This document shows positions 33,603 to 41,822 of a DNA stretch of 64,000 nt, piece by piece. Both the position numbers and the translations under genes were made by a program. Within the stretch, counting starts at the first letter, position 1. Every line of letters begins with the position of its first letter. The stretch covers positions 3,589,501 through 3,653,500 of the forward strand of contig NZ_CP013023.1 in NCBI RefSeq assembly GCF_001421015.2, given 5' to 3'. Source of the DNA: Paenibacillus bovis. GTDB taxonomy: Bacteria > Bacillota > Bacilli > Paenibacillales > Paenibacillaceae. The notes beneath the pieces were generated by a model that searched no databases, was not told the DNA's origin, and saw only the letters and a program-made list of their open reading frames with translations.

Positions 33603-34142
33603 ATGGCTGAAATCAGAATTAGAAATACCAATGAACGAATTGCCGGAGATGACAATGTCCTGGAGTTCCTGAACAAGCATGAAGTTGTATACGAAAAATG
33701 GGATGTGTCCAAGCTGGCTCCGGAACTGAGCGAGAATTTCACTCTGACTGACGAGCAAAAGCAGGCGGTACTGGATACATTTGATGCCGAAATCAAAGAT
33801 CTCTCAGCACGTCGTGGTTACCGTACCTGGGATGTAATCACATTGTCCGAAGCAACACCGGATCTCGAAGCCAAGCTTGCCAAATTCGAAGAAATTCATA
33901 CTCATACCGAAGACGAGATTCGTGCGATCGTATCGGGTAACGGTATTTTCATTATTAAAAGTCCGGAGCATGGTTATTTTGATGTTGAACTGGAACCGGG
34001 TGATGTTATCTCTGTACCAGAGAATACCCCTCACTTCTTTACATTGGTAGATAATCGCAAAATCGTCGCTGTACGCCTGTTTGTGGAAACTGACGGCTGG
34101 GTAGCACATCCTTTTGCAGACTCTAGCTTCCAAAAAGCATAA
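33603..34142 (+). CDS. mtnD: Acireductone dioxygenase
   Basis: 179 aa cupin of the methionine salvage pathway; with iron it gives the 2-oxoacid precursor of methionine, with nickel an off-pathway product. The metal site HTHTEDE (about residues 99-105) plus a later histidine in TPHFF (about 140) is complete. Length fits the family. ATG at 33603 follows AGAAGGG. It stands alone here, without mtnA, mtnK, mtnW, mtnX or mtnB, and no SAM riboswitch is visible upstream. Confidence 0.93.
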   Translation: MAEIRIRNTNERIAGDDNVLEFLNKHEVVYEKWDVSKLAPELSENFTLTDEQKQAVLDTFDAEIKDLSARRGYRTWDVITLSEATPDLEAKLAKFEEIHTHTEDEIRAIVSGNGIFIIKSPEHGYFDVELEPGDVISVPENTPHFFTLVDNRKIVAVRLFVETDGWVAHPFADSSFQKA

Positions 34143-34232
34143 TTATTGATAATCCAAACCTTTGATAAGGTTCACTATCAGCAAAAGTTATGGATTTAGA
34201 GCAATTACTTATCACAAGTAACAATCACACGC

Positions 34233-34270
34233 AAAAACCCCCTGCGCATTTAAGCTGCAGGGGGTTTTCT
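34233..34270. terminator. Terminator between mtnD and the HAD gene
   Basis: Stem AAAACCCCCTGC / GCAGGGGGTTTT with a short loop, A run on the left and T run on the right, so usable by both convergent transcripts. Confidence 0.88.
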
Positions 34271-34298
34271 TTCGTTATATCTTAGCTATGCGGGAAGA

Positions 34299-35096
34299 TT
34301 AGACCAATTGAGCTGTAATTGCGTGAAGATCTGTCAGACGCTCGATCTCGTAATCCGGATAGATCTCGCTATCATTTACCTTGTGGTTGCGGTTCACCCA
34401 GACAGCCTTGATTCCTGCTGCCAGTGCTCCTTTGATATCTGTAGTCAGCTTGTCCCCTACCATCAATGCATGCTCGGGCTGTACATCCAGCAGTTCCAGC
34501 GCATGGTGGAAAATCGCCGGATCCGGTTTTCCTTTACCAAATGCACCGGATACAACAATATGGTCAAAAAATGGAGTCAGCTCCGGTACACCATCCAGCT
34601 TCTCCTGCTGCAAAGCAGGACAGCCATTGGTGAGAAGCAGCAGTTTGACCTGGCCTTTCAGTTCACCCAGGATCTGCAGCGTTTCTTCATAGATATGCGG
34701 GCGGCTGCGACGCTCCTGCACAAACTGCTCAGCGAGCTGGTCAGCCAACTGCTCATTCTCGATATTCAGCGCTTTTAATCCAAGACGCCAGGCATCCCGG
34801 CGGTATACAGGAGCAATCTGCTCCAGCTGACGGAATTCAGGCTGCTCGCCTGCCGAGAATTGCGCCCACAATCCTTCAAACGGATTAATCCCGATCTGTT
34901 GAGTAAAAGCAAAAGTCTCATACGATTCATACAGTGCTCTGGCTTCACGGCGCACAGCTTCTTCAAGAGCAGAGGCATCTACACCCACCGCTTGCTGCGC
35001 CGTCAAACAGGTCTGCTCAAAAGCTTCCTGTATACTGCGTTCATCCCATAATAAGGTGTCGTCCAGGTCGAATAAAACAGCTTGAATACTCAACAT
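34299..35096 (-). CDS. HAD-superfamily hydrolase, YjjG/nucleotidase-like
   Basis: 265 aa. Motif I LFDLDDTLLWD (D10, D12), helical cap of type I, motif II LLTNG, the lysine in GKGKPDPAIF and motif III MVGDKLTTDIKGA are all visible. Similar proteins are pyrimidine 5'-nucleotidases or phosphoglycolate phosphatases; the substrate is not defined here. ATG at 35094-35096 follows AAGGGGG; a TTG one codon upstream is possible. It follows the membrane protein gene by 20 nt. Confidence 0.88.
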   Translation of the reverse strand: MLSIQAVLFDLDDTLLWDERSIQEAFEQTCLTAQQAVGVDASALEEAVRREARALYESYETFAFTQQIGINPFEGLWAQFSAGEQPEFRQLEQIAPVYRRDAWRLGLKALNIENEQLADQLAEQFVQERRSRPHIYEETLQILGELKGQVKLLLLTNGCPALQQEKLDGVPELTPFFDHIVVSGAFGKGKPDPAIFHHALELLDVQPEHALMVGDKLTTDIKGALAAGIKAVWVNRNHKVNDSEIYPDYEIERLTDLHAITAQLV

Positions 35097-35116
35097 CAAA
35101 TCCCCCTTGGTCTGTA

Positions 35117-35641
35117 TTACAATTTATCTTCGAGAGTAACCTGGTTAGCCGCTGCAAAAGTTCTCAGCTGAGCAGCCATCGCATTCGTATCATAACGGTT
35201 CAGCGTGCGGGCGAATACCCATGCTCCACCTTTGCCGCTGTGTTCGATGATTACGTAGTTTTTTTGCAAGCGGATCTTTTTGATCTGTGCTGCCGTTACC
35301 AGACGTTCACGATTGAACTTGGTTGTGATTACGGCATCTTTGCCGATTTTGAGATACGGTCTGCGCAGATACAAAATAACTCCCAGCAGCAGGTACATAA
35401 CTACCGTTACAATAAATAGTACGGTGCTGCCCATGGATGCAGGATACATCAGACCCATCGCTCCATAAGCCAGACCGAGCAGTACCAGGGTAGCCGGGAA
35501 TACAAAGTTCCGGCCTTTGTAAGTAGTATACTCGGAAGCTTTTGGACTCTTGCTGCCTACTTCACTCTGGCCGGCTTTTTTACGGCGGGCATTAACCTGC
35601 TTGGTATTGCGTTTGACTTGCCTCTCCCATGAACGGGACAT
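35117..35641 (-). CDS. Small membrane protein of unknown function
   Basis: 174 aa. A basic N-terminus (1-45, rich in Lys/Arg) is followed by two hydrophobic helices (about 46-66 and 70-92) and a soluble C-terminal region (95-174) with beta-strand-like repeats around LVTAAQIKKIRLQKNYVIIEH, reminiscent of PH-like YcxB/DUF domains. Both termini probably face the cytoplasm. ATG at 35639-35641 follows AGGGGGAAA. It is co-directional and close to the HAD gene. I do not recognise the family with certainty. Confidence 0.75.
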   Translation of the reverse strand: MSRSWERQVKRNTKQVNARRKKAGQSEVGSKSPKASEYTTYKGRNFVFPATLVLLGLAYGAMGLMYPASMGSTVLFIVTVVMYLLLGVILYLRRPYLKIGKDAVITTKFNRERLVTAAQIKKIRLQKNYVIIEHSGKGGAWVFARTLNRYDTNAMAAQLRTFAAANQVTLEDKL

Positions 35642-35773
35642 GCGATTTCCCCCTAAATAAAATATAAAAGATACTTGCTCTATATTCAGACTGATCGAAC
35701 CGCAATCTGTCTATCCCGGATATACGATTCAATGATCTCAATACGCTTTCATTTTGAAGAGTGCTGAAATTAA

Positions 35774-35818
35774 AGGGGATGCCCAGCCATGATCAGCTAT
35801 GACATCCCTGTATGGTTG
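35774..35818 (-). terminator. Probable terminator after ynzC
   Basis: Minus-strand hairpin GGGATG / CATCCC with weak inner pairing and a short TTTAATTT tail. Confidence 0.45.
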
Positions 35819-35892
35819 TTGCATCTTATTATAAATGAAGATCTAACAATACCATCCTGTTTATGCGGAATATCCGGAGCCTTTGCTGCAAA

Positions 35893-36093
35893 TCAGCGTT
35901 TGCCCTGCGTACCATCCTCTGCATCTTCCACCCATTCAATGGTGTCCAGCTGCTGACGGAAGTTGCGGCGGATATTACCAAGATAGACGGCACGAAGTTC
36001 ATCCCGCTCAATGGTTTCCTCTGCGGTCAGACCGGTGTCCTTTTTTTTGCGTGCCAGTTCATTAATACGTGCAATCAGTACATCGATGTCCAT
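35893..36093 (-). CDS. ynzC: DUF896 family protein, YnzC-like
   Basis: 66 aa small cytosolic protein beginning MDIDVLIARINELARKKK, a signature of DUF896, with helical hairpin and LRAVYLGNIRRNFRQQL. In B. subtilis ynzC is the last gene of the LexA-controlled yneA-yneB-ynzC operon; here it is again downstream of the yneA-like gene and lexA, but yneB is missing. ATG at 36091-36093 follows GGGAGG. A terminator-like hairpin lies between it and yneA, so its expression may depend on read-through. Molecular function unknown. Confidence 0.9.
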   Translation of the reverse strand: MDIDVLIARINELARKKKDTGLTAEETIERDELRAVYLGNIRRNFRQQLDTIEWVEDAEDGTQGKR

Positions 36094-36129
36094 GACTAAC
36101 CTCCCATTCTTATCTTTACTAACTTTGAC

Positions 36130-36176
36130 ATGTAAAAAAAGGCTTGTCAAGGCTATTACAGCCTGACTCGCCTTTT
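36130..36176 (-). terminator. Terminator-like hairpin between yneA and ynzC
   Basis: Minus-strand stem AAAAGGC / GCCTTTT with inner TCAGGCT / AGCCTTGA pairing, followed by seven T residues. It ends about 37 nt before the ynzC start, leaving almost no room for a separate promoter. Confidence 0.65.
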
Positions 36177-36212
36177 ATATATCAATATAGAAATATCCTA
36201 TATATACACTTG

Positions 36213-36800
36213 TTAATCGTGAGGGATTACCAGTACATCGCCACTCTGGATTTCAGTAGAAACCAGCTGGTTATGATCACGAATTTCATTTACATAATCA
36301 CGAATATCGGTTTCGTCCGATTTGTAGCGGGAAGCAATCGCCCATAGGCTATCTCCGCTCTTGACGATAACATGCTGTTCATTGCCAGGCACTTCATCGG
36401 CAATAACCAGATGCTGAAAACCTCCATACAATACAATAGAAGCAAACAAAATGCAGATCAGAAGACGTCCACTGGATTTCCATTTTGATTTTTGAACTGT
36501 CATTTCGATCAGATTAAGCGTTTTTTGGCGAAGCGTCTTTTTGACACCTTTGCGCTTGGCAGATGTGCTGCGTTGTGAATGGGTATCTTCCGTCTGTTCG
36601 GAAGCATACGTCCATGTATCCACGGTCAGCCCTTTTTCAGTTGACGGTGATGGAATGGAGGAAGATGCGATTCGCGCTGTTTTGCGAGGTTCCGATGCAG
36701 CCGCAGATGTATGTTGAGTATCGTTTTTAGTGGAAACAGTAGGCTTTTCCTGCTGCTTCGGCTGATTGTGTATACTTTTGTATGTACTGTATTTTAACAT
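36213..36800 (-). CDS. yneA: LysM-domain cell division suppressor, YneA-like
   Basis: 195 aa. One membrane helix (111-130) precedes a LysM domain (about 143-192, HVIVKSGDSLWAIASRY). B. subtilis YneA, induced by DNA damage to delay division, has the same membrane-plus-LysM plan but is only about 105 aa with a short N-terminus. Here a polar Ser/Thr/Lys-rich cytosolic extension of about 110 residues precedes the helix. ATG at 36798-36800 follows GGGGTG. Divergent from lexA, with LexA boxes in its promoter. The name is based on synteny plus architecture. Confidence 0.85.
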   Translation of the reverse strand: MLKYSTYKSIHNQPKQQEKPTVSTKNDTQHTSAAASEPRKTARIASSSIPSPSTEKGLTVDTWTYASEQTEDTHSQRSTSAKRKGVKKTLRQKTLNLIEMTVQKSKWKSSGRLLICILFASIVLYGGFQHLVIADEVPGNEQHVIVKSGDSLWAIASRYKSDETDIRDYVNEIRDHNQLVSTEIQSGDVLVIPHD

Positions 36801-36842
36801 GAATACCACACCCCAAACGTTTGTTCTTGTTTCTTCGTCAAT

Positions 36843-36871
36843 AATATAACACGAACATATGTTTTGATCAA
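36843..36871 (-). promoter_or_regulatory. yneA promoter
   Basis: Minus-strand -35 TTGATC (36866-36871) and -10 TATATT (36843-36848), spacer 17 nt. The LexA box at 36852-36865 fills the spacer. Confidence 0.7.
36852..36865. promoter_or_regulatory. LexA box 1 (yneA side)
   Basis: CGAACATATGTTTT, close to the Bacillus consensus CGAACNNNNGTTYG, located between -35 and -10 of the yneA promoter. Confidence 0.8.
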
Positions 36872-36881
36872 CAACTTTTTG

Positions 36882-36895
36882 CGAACTTTCGTTCG
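36882..36895. promoter_or_regulatory. LexA box 2 (yneA side)
   Basis: CGAACTTTCGTTCG, a perfect match to the consensus and a near-perfect palindrome. Confidence 0.92.
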
Positions 36896-36999
36896 CTTTT
36901 TTGTAAATGAAGTGTATGATGAATATAGCGGTATAAATTGGGTTTCTTTTATCGCCTGATTAGCTGCTTTGCTTTATCGGGAAATAGTTGACGAATTTT

Positions 37000-37013
37000 A
37001 GAACTTATGTTTG
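37000..37013. promoter_or_regulatory. LexA box 3 (lexA side)
   Basis: AGAACTTATGTTTG, one mismatch to the consensus, just upstream of the lexA -35. Confidence 0.75.
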
Positions 37014-37039
37014 TACGAACGGAAGTTCTATGTTATACT
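37011..37039 (+). promoter_or_regulatory. lexA promoter
   Basis: -35 TTGTAC (37011-37016) and -10 TATACT (37034-37039), spacer 17 nt, overlapped by LexA boxes 3 and 4. Confidence 0.7.
37016..37029. promoter_or_regulatory. LexA box 4 (lexA side)
   Basis: CGAACGGAAGTTCT, one mismatch, lying within the lexA promoter spacer for autorepression. Confidence 0.8.
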
Positions 37040-37075
37040 TTTTCCAAACGTTACTAGTATTGGGGTTGATACGGC

Positions 37076-37702
37076 ATGTCCAAGATTTCAAGTCGCCAAC
37101 AGGCTATTCTGGAATTTATCCGGAATGAAGTTAAACTCAAAGGTTACCCGCCGTCTGTACGTGAGATTGGTGAAGCTGTAGGTCTGGCTTCCAGCTCTAC
37201 TGTACATGGTCATCTGGATCGTCTTGAGAAAAAGGGATTGATCCGCCGCGACCCTACCAAACCTCGTGCTATCGAGCTGCTGGGTCAGGAAGAAACCGAA
37301 AATAATCTGTTGTTCGCGCAGACAGTGTCTCGTGTACCGATTATCGGCAAAGTTACCGCCGGCGTACCGATTACTGCTACTGAACATATTGAGGATTATT
37401 TCCCTCTTCCACAGCAATTTACAGGTGACAACCAGATCTTTATGCTTTCCGTTGTCGGAGACAGTATGGTTGAAGCCGGTATTCATAATGGTGATTTCGT
37501 TATTGTTCGTCAACAACAGACTGCTGATAATGGCGATATCGTAGTTGCAATGACCGAAGAAGACGAAGCCACTGTCAAAACGTTTTACAAAGAAAAAGAT
37601 CATATTCGTCTGCAGCCTGAGAATCCGATGTACGAGCCGCTTCGTTTGACTCGTGTAACGATTCTAGGCAAAGTAGTCGGTCTGTTCCGTAACTTGCACT
37701 AA
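37076..37702 (+). CDS. lexA: LexA SOS repressor
   Basis: 208 aa. The N-terminal winged helix includes [24 protein letters not shown]. The C-terminal self-cleaving protease domain has the cleavage site A95-G96 in KVTAGVPI, catalytic S130 in VVGDSM and K168 in EATVKTF. ATG at 37076 is preceded by a GGGGTTG site. RecA filaments on single-stranded DNA trigger self-cleavage and derepress yneA and other SOS genes. Its own promoter carries two boxes. A terminator follows about 85 nt downstream. Confidence 0.98.
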   Translation: MSKISSRQQAILEFIRNEVKLKGYPPSVREIGEAVGLASSSTVHGHLDRLEKKGLIRRDPTKPRAIELLGQEETENNLLFAQTVSRVPIIGKVTAGVPITATEHIEDYFPLPQQFTGDNQIFMLSVVGDSMVEAGIHNGDFVIVRQQQTADNGDIVVAMTEEDEATVKTFYKEKDHIRLQPENPMYEPLRLTRVTILGKVVGLFRNLH

Positions 37703-37785
37703 AACGGCTATAGTTACACGGCAGATCACATGACTTTGACTTATATGATGATTGCAGGTTTTGTTTTCAAAAGCCTCTGCAATAT

Positions 37786-37814
37786 AAAAAAGACTCCTGA
37801 CAGGAGTCTTTTTT
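37786..37814. terminator. Bidirectional terminator between lexA and the next gene
   Basis: AAAAAAGACTCCTG / CAGGAGTCTTTTTT perfect stem with A and T runs on either side. Confidence 0.9.
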
Positions 37815-37853
37815 ATTGGCCTATTTATGATTTGTAGTCCTTTATTCCATCTT

Positions 37854-38237
37854 TTACTCTTTATGCAGCCTGCTCATTTCCTGAATAAAGCCTTCCAACA
37901 GTAAATTAATGTTTTTAATCTCTGCAGCATGCTGCAATTCAAGCTTTAATTTTCGCGATTCGAATACTTCTCTCGCCTTGGTAGTATGGAAAAAGTAAGA
38001 ATGATACATATCATACGTTTCGCCTTCGTTGGTTCCTTCGATATCAATTCTCTGATAAATTTCTTCGAGTCGTCTGCAAATCTCCAGCTCTACTCTGACA
38101 TCAATGATTTCTCCTCCTGCTACATCGCTTCCACGTAGTGGATTCTCGATCGTGTACAGCTTGCGCAGCTGTTCTTCCAGATTACTGATATGCATCTCAC
38201 AAATAGTAATCAGACGCTGCCTGACTTCCTTGTCCAT
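37854..38237 (-). CDS. Conserved-looking hypothetical, helical
   Basis: 127 aa. I do not recognise the family. It is rich in Glu, Leu, Lys and Arg, with long stretches likely to be alpha-helical or coiled coil (MDKEVRQRLITICEMH..., KLKLELQHAAEIKNINLLLE). No signal peptide or membrane segment is seen. ATG at 38235-38237 follows AAAGGAGG at good spacing, which together with its codon use supports a real gene. It lies between lexA and spo0A on the minus strand, 287 nt downstream of the spo0A stop, with a 16-nt palindrome in its upstream region. Confidence 0.75.
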   Translation of the reverse strand: MDKEVRQRLITICEMHISNLEEQLRKLYTIENPLRGSDVAGGEIIDVRVELEICRRLEEIYQRIDIEGTNEGETYDMYHSYFFHTTKAREVFESRKLKLELQHAAEIKNINLLLEGFIQEMSRLHKE

Positions 38238-38524
38238 TGAAATGCCTCCTTTGTTTGTCCGACTGATGCTGCAGTAAGTGGTCAGTCATTTATTACCCGC
38301 ACTGATCCTGTAGTTATCTATGCGATGTAAAATAGGAGCATACATTTCAAATAGCGGACTTTTATTCATAGGGTGCCAATAATGTGTTTATGCAATTATT
38401 TGAACATATAAAGACTGATTATATTAAACGATACAGTAGGCTTGACACTACTCTCTTTGTTACCGTTACGTACTGAGCAGTACGCATATAGATACATACA
38501 TAGATGTATAAACAAATTAAACGT
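38238..38524 (-). other. Intergenic region spo0A-37854 gene
   Basis: 287 nt. Includes a perfect palindrome CGTACTG-AG-CAGTACG at 38469-38484 and TATAAT at about 38411-38416 on the minus strand without a good -35. No intrinsic terminator for spo0A was found. Confidence 0.45.
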
Positions 38525-39355
38525 CTAAGGAAAAATATTATGCTCTATCCTCAGTTTGTCAGCAATAGCCGCGATAAAGGAACTATTGGTTGGCTTGGTT
38601 TTGCTTACGTTAATTTCATAATTAAACAGATGACTCATATGGCTCATATCTCCACGATTCCAGGTCACTTCGATCGCATGCCGGATAGCTCGTTCGACCC
38701 GGGCGGGATTGGAATGGAATTTTTCGGCGATTCTGGGATACAGCACCTTGGTTACGGACCCCAGTATATCGATATTATGATACACTTCCGCAATAGCTTC
38801 TCTGACGTACTGATAGCCTTTAATATGCGGAGGCACACCAATTTCATTTAATATTCTGGTAATAGAAGCTTCCAGACGCTGTTCTGTATTGGCTGTATTC
38901 GTAGCAGGTATCGTTGTCAAAGGCCGAGAAGCCGGTACAGTTGATGGGGACGGTGTACGTATCGCTCTCTCATTGGCTGGCACCTCCGCCAGCTGCCGAA
39001 TACGGCTGCCCAGTACCTGAAGATCAAAAGGTTTCAGCATAAAATAAGAAGCGCCCAGATCCAGTGCCCGCTGCGTAACCTGCTCCTGTCCAAACGCAGT
39101 AAGCATAATCACTTTGGGTTTGGGAACAATATGCATTTTCGGAAGTTTCTCCAGTACACCCAATCCATCCAGATGCGGCATAATAATATCCAGTAATACC
39201 ACATCCGGCGGCTCTGCCAAATCCTCAATTAACTGCAAGGTTTGTTCTCCGTTATAGGTCATACCTGCAAGAAACATATCCTCCTGATTGGAGATGTAGT
39301 CCGATAGCATCTGCGTAAACTCCCTGTTATCATCTGCAACAAGTACATTGATCAT
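38525..39355 (-). CDS. spo0A: Sporulation master regulator Spo0A
   Basis: 276 aa. Receiver domain (1-120) with DD at 8-9, phosphoacceptor D56 in [11 protein letters not shown] and the lysine in LKPFD. A variable linker (about 122-160, Pro/Thr/Ser/Ala) leads to the Spo0A-specific DNA-binding domain (about 165-270) with [16 protein letters not shown] and [17 protein letters not shown], nearly identical to the B. subtilis recognition region. ATG at 39353-39355 follows AAGGAGGG. The gene lies downstream of glnA, whereas in Bacillus spo0A follows spoIVB; spoIVB is not seen here. It could be the sole Spo0A or a second copy. Confidence 0.93.
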   Translation of the reverse strand: MINVLVADDNREFTQMLSDYISNQEDMFLAGMTYNGEQTLQLIEDLAEPPDVVLLDIIMPHLDGLGVLEKLPKMHIVPKPKVIMLTAFGQEQVTQRALDLGASYFMLKPFDLQVLGSRIRQLAEVPANERAIRTPSPSTVPASRPLTTIPATNTANTEQRLEASITRILNEIGVPPHIKGYQYVREAIAEVYHNIDILGSVTKVLYPRIAEKFHSNPARVERAIRHAIEVTWNRGDMSHMSHLFNYEINVSKTKPTNSSFIAAIADKLRIEHNIFP

Positions 39356-39545
39356 AGCTGATACCCTCCTTCTAGGTAGTAAGAACAATCGATACCAATA
39401 CATGTAATAAAATGGTATTTGAGGTATTAATATCATTATATCATTTTAGCGCCTAGAATTTTCAATTTTAAGGAATATTAAGAATTAATTTATTGAAATA
39501 TATTCCATTTCTTCTTTACTGTTTTATTAATGTCTACTCTTGTTT

Positions 39546-39593
39546 GCAGCACAGCAAAAAGGCGGTGTTATTTTAGCACACCGCCTTTTTGCT
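39546..39593. terminator. Second, bidirectional terminator downstream of glnA
   Basis: Perfect 16-bp stem AGCAAAAAGGCGGTGT / ACACCGCCTTTTTGCT with a short loop. Confidence 0.85.
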
Positions 39594-39632
39594 ATTTTAG
39601 TATTAATTTAATTAACAGGATTCAAGTCTATA

Positions 39633-39680
39633 CAAAAAAAGCCCTGGCTGCCGGAAAATCCAGCAGTACCAGGGCCATTT
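39633..39680 (-). terminator. glnA terminator
   Basis: Minus-strand stem GCCCTGG / CCAGGGC with inner CTGCTGG / CCGGCAG pairing, followed by seven T residues. Sits 6 nt from the glnA stop. Confidence 0.9.
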
Positions 39681-39685
39681 ACATT

Positions 39686-41014
39686 TTAGTACAGTGTCAT
39701 GTACTGGTCTCTCTCCCATTGGTGAACCTGAGTACGGTACATGTCCCATTCGATCTCTTTCAGCTCATAGAAGTGAGCTGTAGCGTGCTCTCCGAGTGCA
39801 GTAACGATTACATCGTCACGCAGCAGTTCGTGCAGAGCTTCTTTCAGATCGCCTGGCAGACTTGGGATACCTTCGTCGATACGCTCATCTTCGGTCATTA
39901 TGTAGATGTTACGATCGATAGGTTTTGGCAGATTCAGTTGACGGTCAATACCATCCAGACCGGCTCTCAGCATAACAGCCAGTGCCAGATACGGATTGGC
40001 TGTCGGATCCGGGTTACGAACTTCAATACGTGTGCTCAGACCACGGGAAGCCGGGATACGTACCATCGGACTGCGGTTACTTGCAGACCATGCCACATAT
40101 ACAGGAGCTTCATAACCTGGTACAAGACGCTTGTAAGAGTTCACTGTCGGGTTGGTTACTGCTGCCATAGAACGTGCATGACGCAGAATACCTGCCATAT
40201 AATGACGGGCTACCTGGCTCAGACCCAGTTCATCTGATTCATCATAGAATGCATTGCTGCCATCCTGGAACAGGGATTGGTGACAGTGCATACCGGAACC
40301 GTTCATGCCAAATAGCGGTTTTGGCATAAATGTCGCATGCAGACCATGCTGACGGGCAATCGTACGAACAACCAGCTTGAATGTCTGAATCTGGTCAGCT
40401 GCTTGCAGTGCATTTGCATATTTGAAGTCAATCTCATGCTGTCCCGGTGCTACTTCATGGTGGGAAGCTTCGATTTCAAAGCCCATTTCTTCCAAAGTAA
40501 TAACGATCTCACGACGACAGTTTTCGCCCAGATCGGTTGGCGCCAGATCGAAGTAACCACCCTGATCGTTCAGTTCTTCGGTTGGATTGCCATTGGCATC
40601 GGTACGGAACAGGAAGAATTCCGGCTCCGGTCCAACCATCATTTCTGTAAAGCCCATTGCTTCGGCTTCTCTCAGGTTACGCTTCAGAACACCGCGTGGA
40701 TCACCGGCGAACGGTGTACCGTCTGGCATGTAAACGTCACAAATCAGACGTGCTACCCGGTTCTCTGTTACCCACGGGAAAATAACCCATGTATCCAGAT
40801 CCGGATACAGATACATATCGGATTCTTCGATACGCACATAACCTTCAATAGAAGAACCATCAAACATCATTTTGTTATCCAGTGCTTTGGTCAACTGGCT
40901 CAAAGGAATTTCGACGTTCTTGATCGTACCCAGCAAGTCAGTAAATTGCAGGCGGATAAATCGTACGTTTTCTTCCTTGGCAATACGCAAAATATCGTCT
41001 TTTGTATAACTCAC
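39686..41014 (-). CDS. glnA: Glutamine synthetase, type I-alpha
   Basis: 442 aa enzyme making glutamine from glutamate, ammonia and ATP. Motifs: [10 protein letters not shown] near residue 50, the metal/ATP segment [21 protein letters not shown] near 240 and the RIP loop region [15 protein letters not shown]. It lacks the adenylylation insert and extra 25-residue insert of the I-beta type, so it is the feedback-inhibited Gram-positive form. The start is GTG at 41012-41014 with GAGGAGAGGG upstream. It is co-transcribed with glnR, 24 nt upstream. Confidence 0.98.
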   Translation of the reverse strand: MSYTKDDILRIAKEENVRFIRLQFTDLLGTIKNVEIPLSQLTKALDNKMMFDGSSIEGYVRIEESDMYLYPDLDTWVIFPWVTENRVARLICDVYMPDGTPFAGDPRGVLKRNLREAEAMGFTEMMVGPEPEFFLFRTDANGNPTEELNDQGGYFDLAPTDLGENCRREIVITLEEMGFEIEASHHEVAPGQHEIDFKYANALQAADQIQTFKLVVRTIARQHGLHATFMPKPLFGMNGSGMHCHQSLFQDGSNAFYDESDELGLSQVARHYMAGILRHARSMAAVTNPTVNSYKRLVPGYEAPVYVAWSASNRSPMVRIPASRGLSTRIEVRNPDPTANPYLALAVMLRAGLDGIDRQLNLPKPIDRNIYIMTEDERIDEGIPSLPGDLKEALHELLRDDVIVTALGEHATAHFYELKEIEWDMYRTQVHQWERDQYMTLY

Positions 41015-41038
41015 GTTACCCTCTCCTCTGTGCTCTTT

Positions 41039-41452
41039 TTATTTTTTGTTGAAGAAACGGGATAATTCCCCTTGGATCAGTGATACCTGTCCAGGACGTT
41101 TGCCTGTGACAAGCTGCTGCTTAAGCATACGATGAAGTTGCGAATCTGACAATTCCCTGCGGCGCTCTTCCGTATCTGCCGTGATCACTGTAGCTTCTTC
41201 CGATTCTTTGGATACCGGATTCATCACTTGCTTGATACCTGCAATATTTACCCCTTTTTCGATTAATGCTTTAATTTCCAGCAGACGTTCTACATCATTA
41301 AAGGAAAACAATCGCTGATTTCCCGATGTACGTGCCGGTACAATCAGATTGTGTTGCTCATAATAACGGATCTGCCGCGCGGACAGGTCTGTCAGCTTCA
41401 TTACGATCCCGATAGGGAACAGCGCCATATTTCTCCGAATTTCATCGCCCAT
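41039..41452 (-). CDS. glnR: MerR-family nitrogen repressor GlnR
   Basis: 137 aa. The MerR winged helix is at about 10-75 (FPIGIVMKLTDLSARQIRYYEQHNLI...). The C-terminal tail ends QGELSRFFNKK, the region through which feedback-inhibited glutamine synthetase activates GlnR in Bacillus. ATG at 41450-41452 gives the family's normal N-terminus; a GTG 24 nt upstream has no ribosome site. A perfect GlnR/TnrA box lies upstream of its promoter, showing autorepression of glnRA. Confidence 0.96.
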   Translation of the reverse strand: MGDEIRRNMALFPIGIVMKLTDLSARQIRYYEQHNLIVPARTSGNQRLFSFNDVERLLEIKALIEKGVNIAGIKQVMNPVSKESEEATVITADTEERRRELSDSQLHRMLKQQLVTGKRPGQVSLIQGELSRFFNKK

Positions 41453-41496
41453 ATATTCATCAACCTTCCAATTCACTTTTAAGTTATCTGTATCCT

Positions 41497-41525
41497 ATTG
41501 TACATATCCTGATATCAAGCGTCAA
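41497..41525 (-). promoter_or_regulatory. glnRA promoter
   Basis: Minus-strand -35 TTGACG (41520-41525) and -10 TACAAT (41497-41502), spacer 17 nt. Confidence 0.8.
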
Positions 41526-41530
41526 TAACA

Positions 41531-41547
41531 TGTTAAGTTTACTCACA
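41531..41547. promoter_or_regulatory. GlnR/TnrA operator
   Basis: TGTTAAGTTTACTCACA matches TGTNA-N7-TNACA perfectly and lies just upstream of the glnRA -35. Confidence 0.88.
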
Positions 41548-41822
41548 ATAATTTTATATTCAGTTAACATGAAGTTAATATTTCCTGATTTTAGGATGAA
41601 TTATTGCTTTATTCTTATACATTCTATGGATATTTTGTGACATCTATTCTCTATAAAACGATCTGTACCTGGCAAGTTATTGTACGATTATATCCAGATA
41701 CGATATTGCCGATCTTGATTTATCAGCTTAATAACGGTGCATATTCATAGCTCTTTTATCCAAATCTGTTTGAATTGCTGGACTTCAGATACGATGCTGC
41801 CAGAAAATAAAATTAGCAATAT

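Larger units (their letters stand above)
39356..39685 (-). other. Intergenic region glnA-spo0A
   Basis: 330 nt with two terminators behind glnA (39633-39680 and 39546-39593) and the AT-rich spo0A upstream region 39356-39540, in which I could not assign a promoter or a 0A box. Confidence 0.55.
41453..41822 (-). other. Intergenic region ynbB-glnR
   Basis: 370 nt. The glnRA promoter and GlnR operator are at 41497-41547. The rest (41560-41822) is AT-rich with no gene and no clear ynbB terminator. Confidence 0.6.

Noticed and set aside
36814..36827. Fifth LexA box near yneA
   Set aside because: CAAACGTTTGTTCT has two mismatches in the conserved halves; kept only as a possible weak site.
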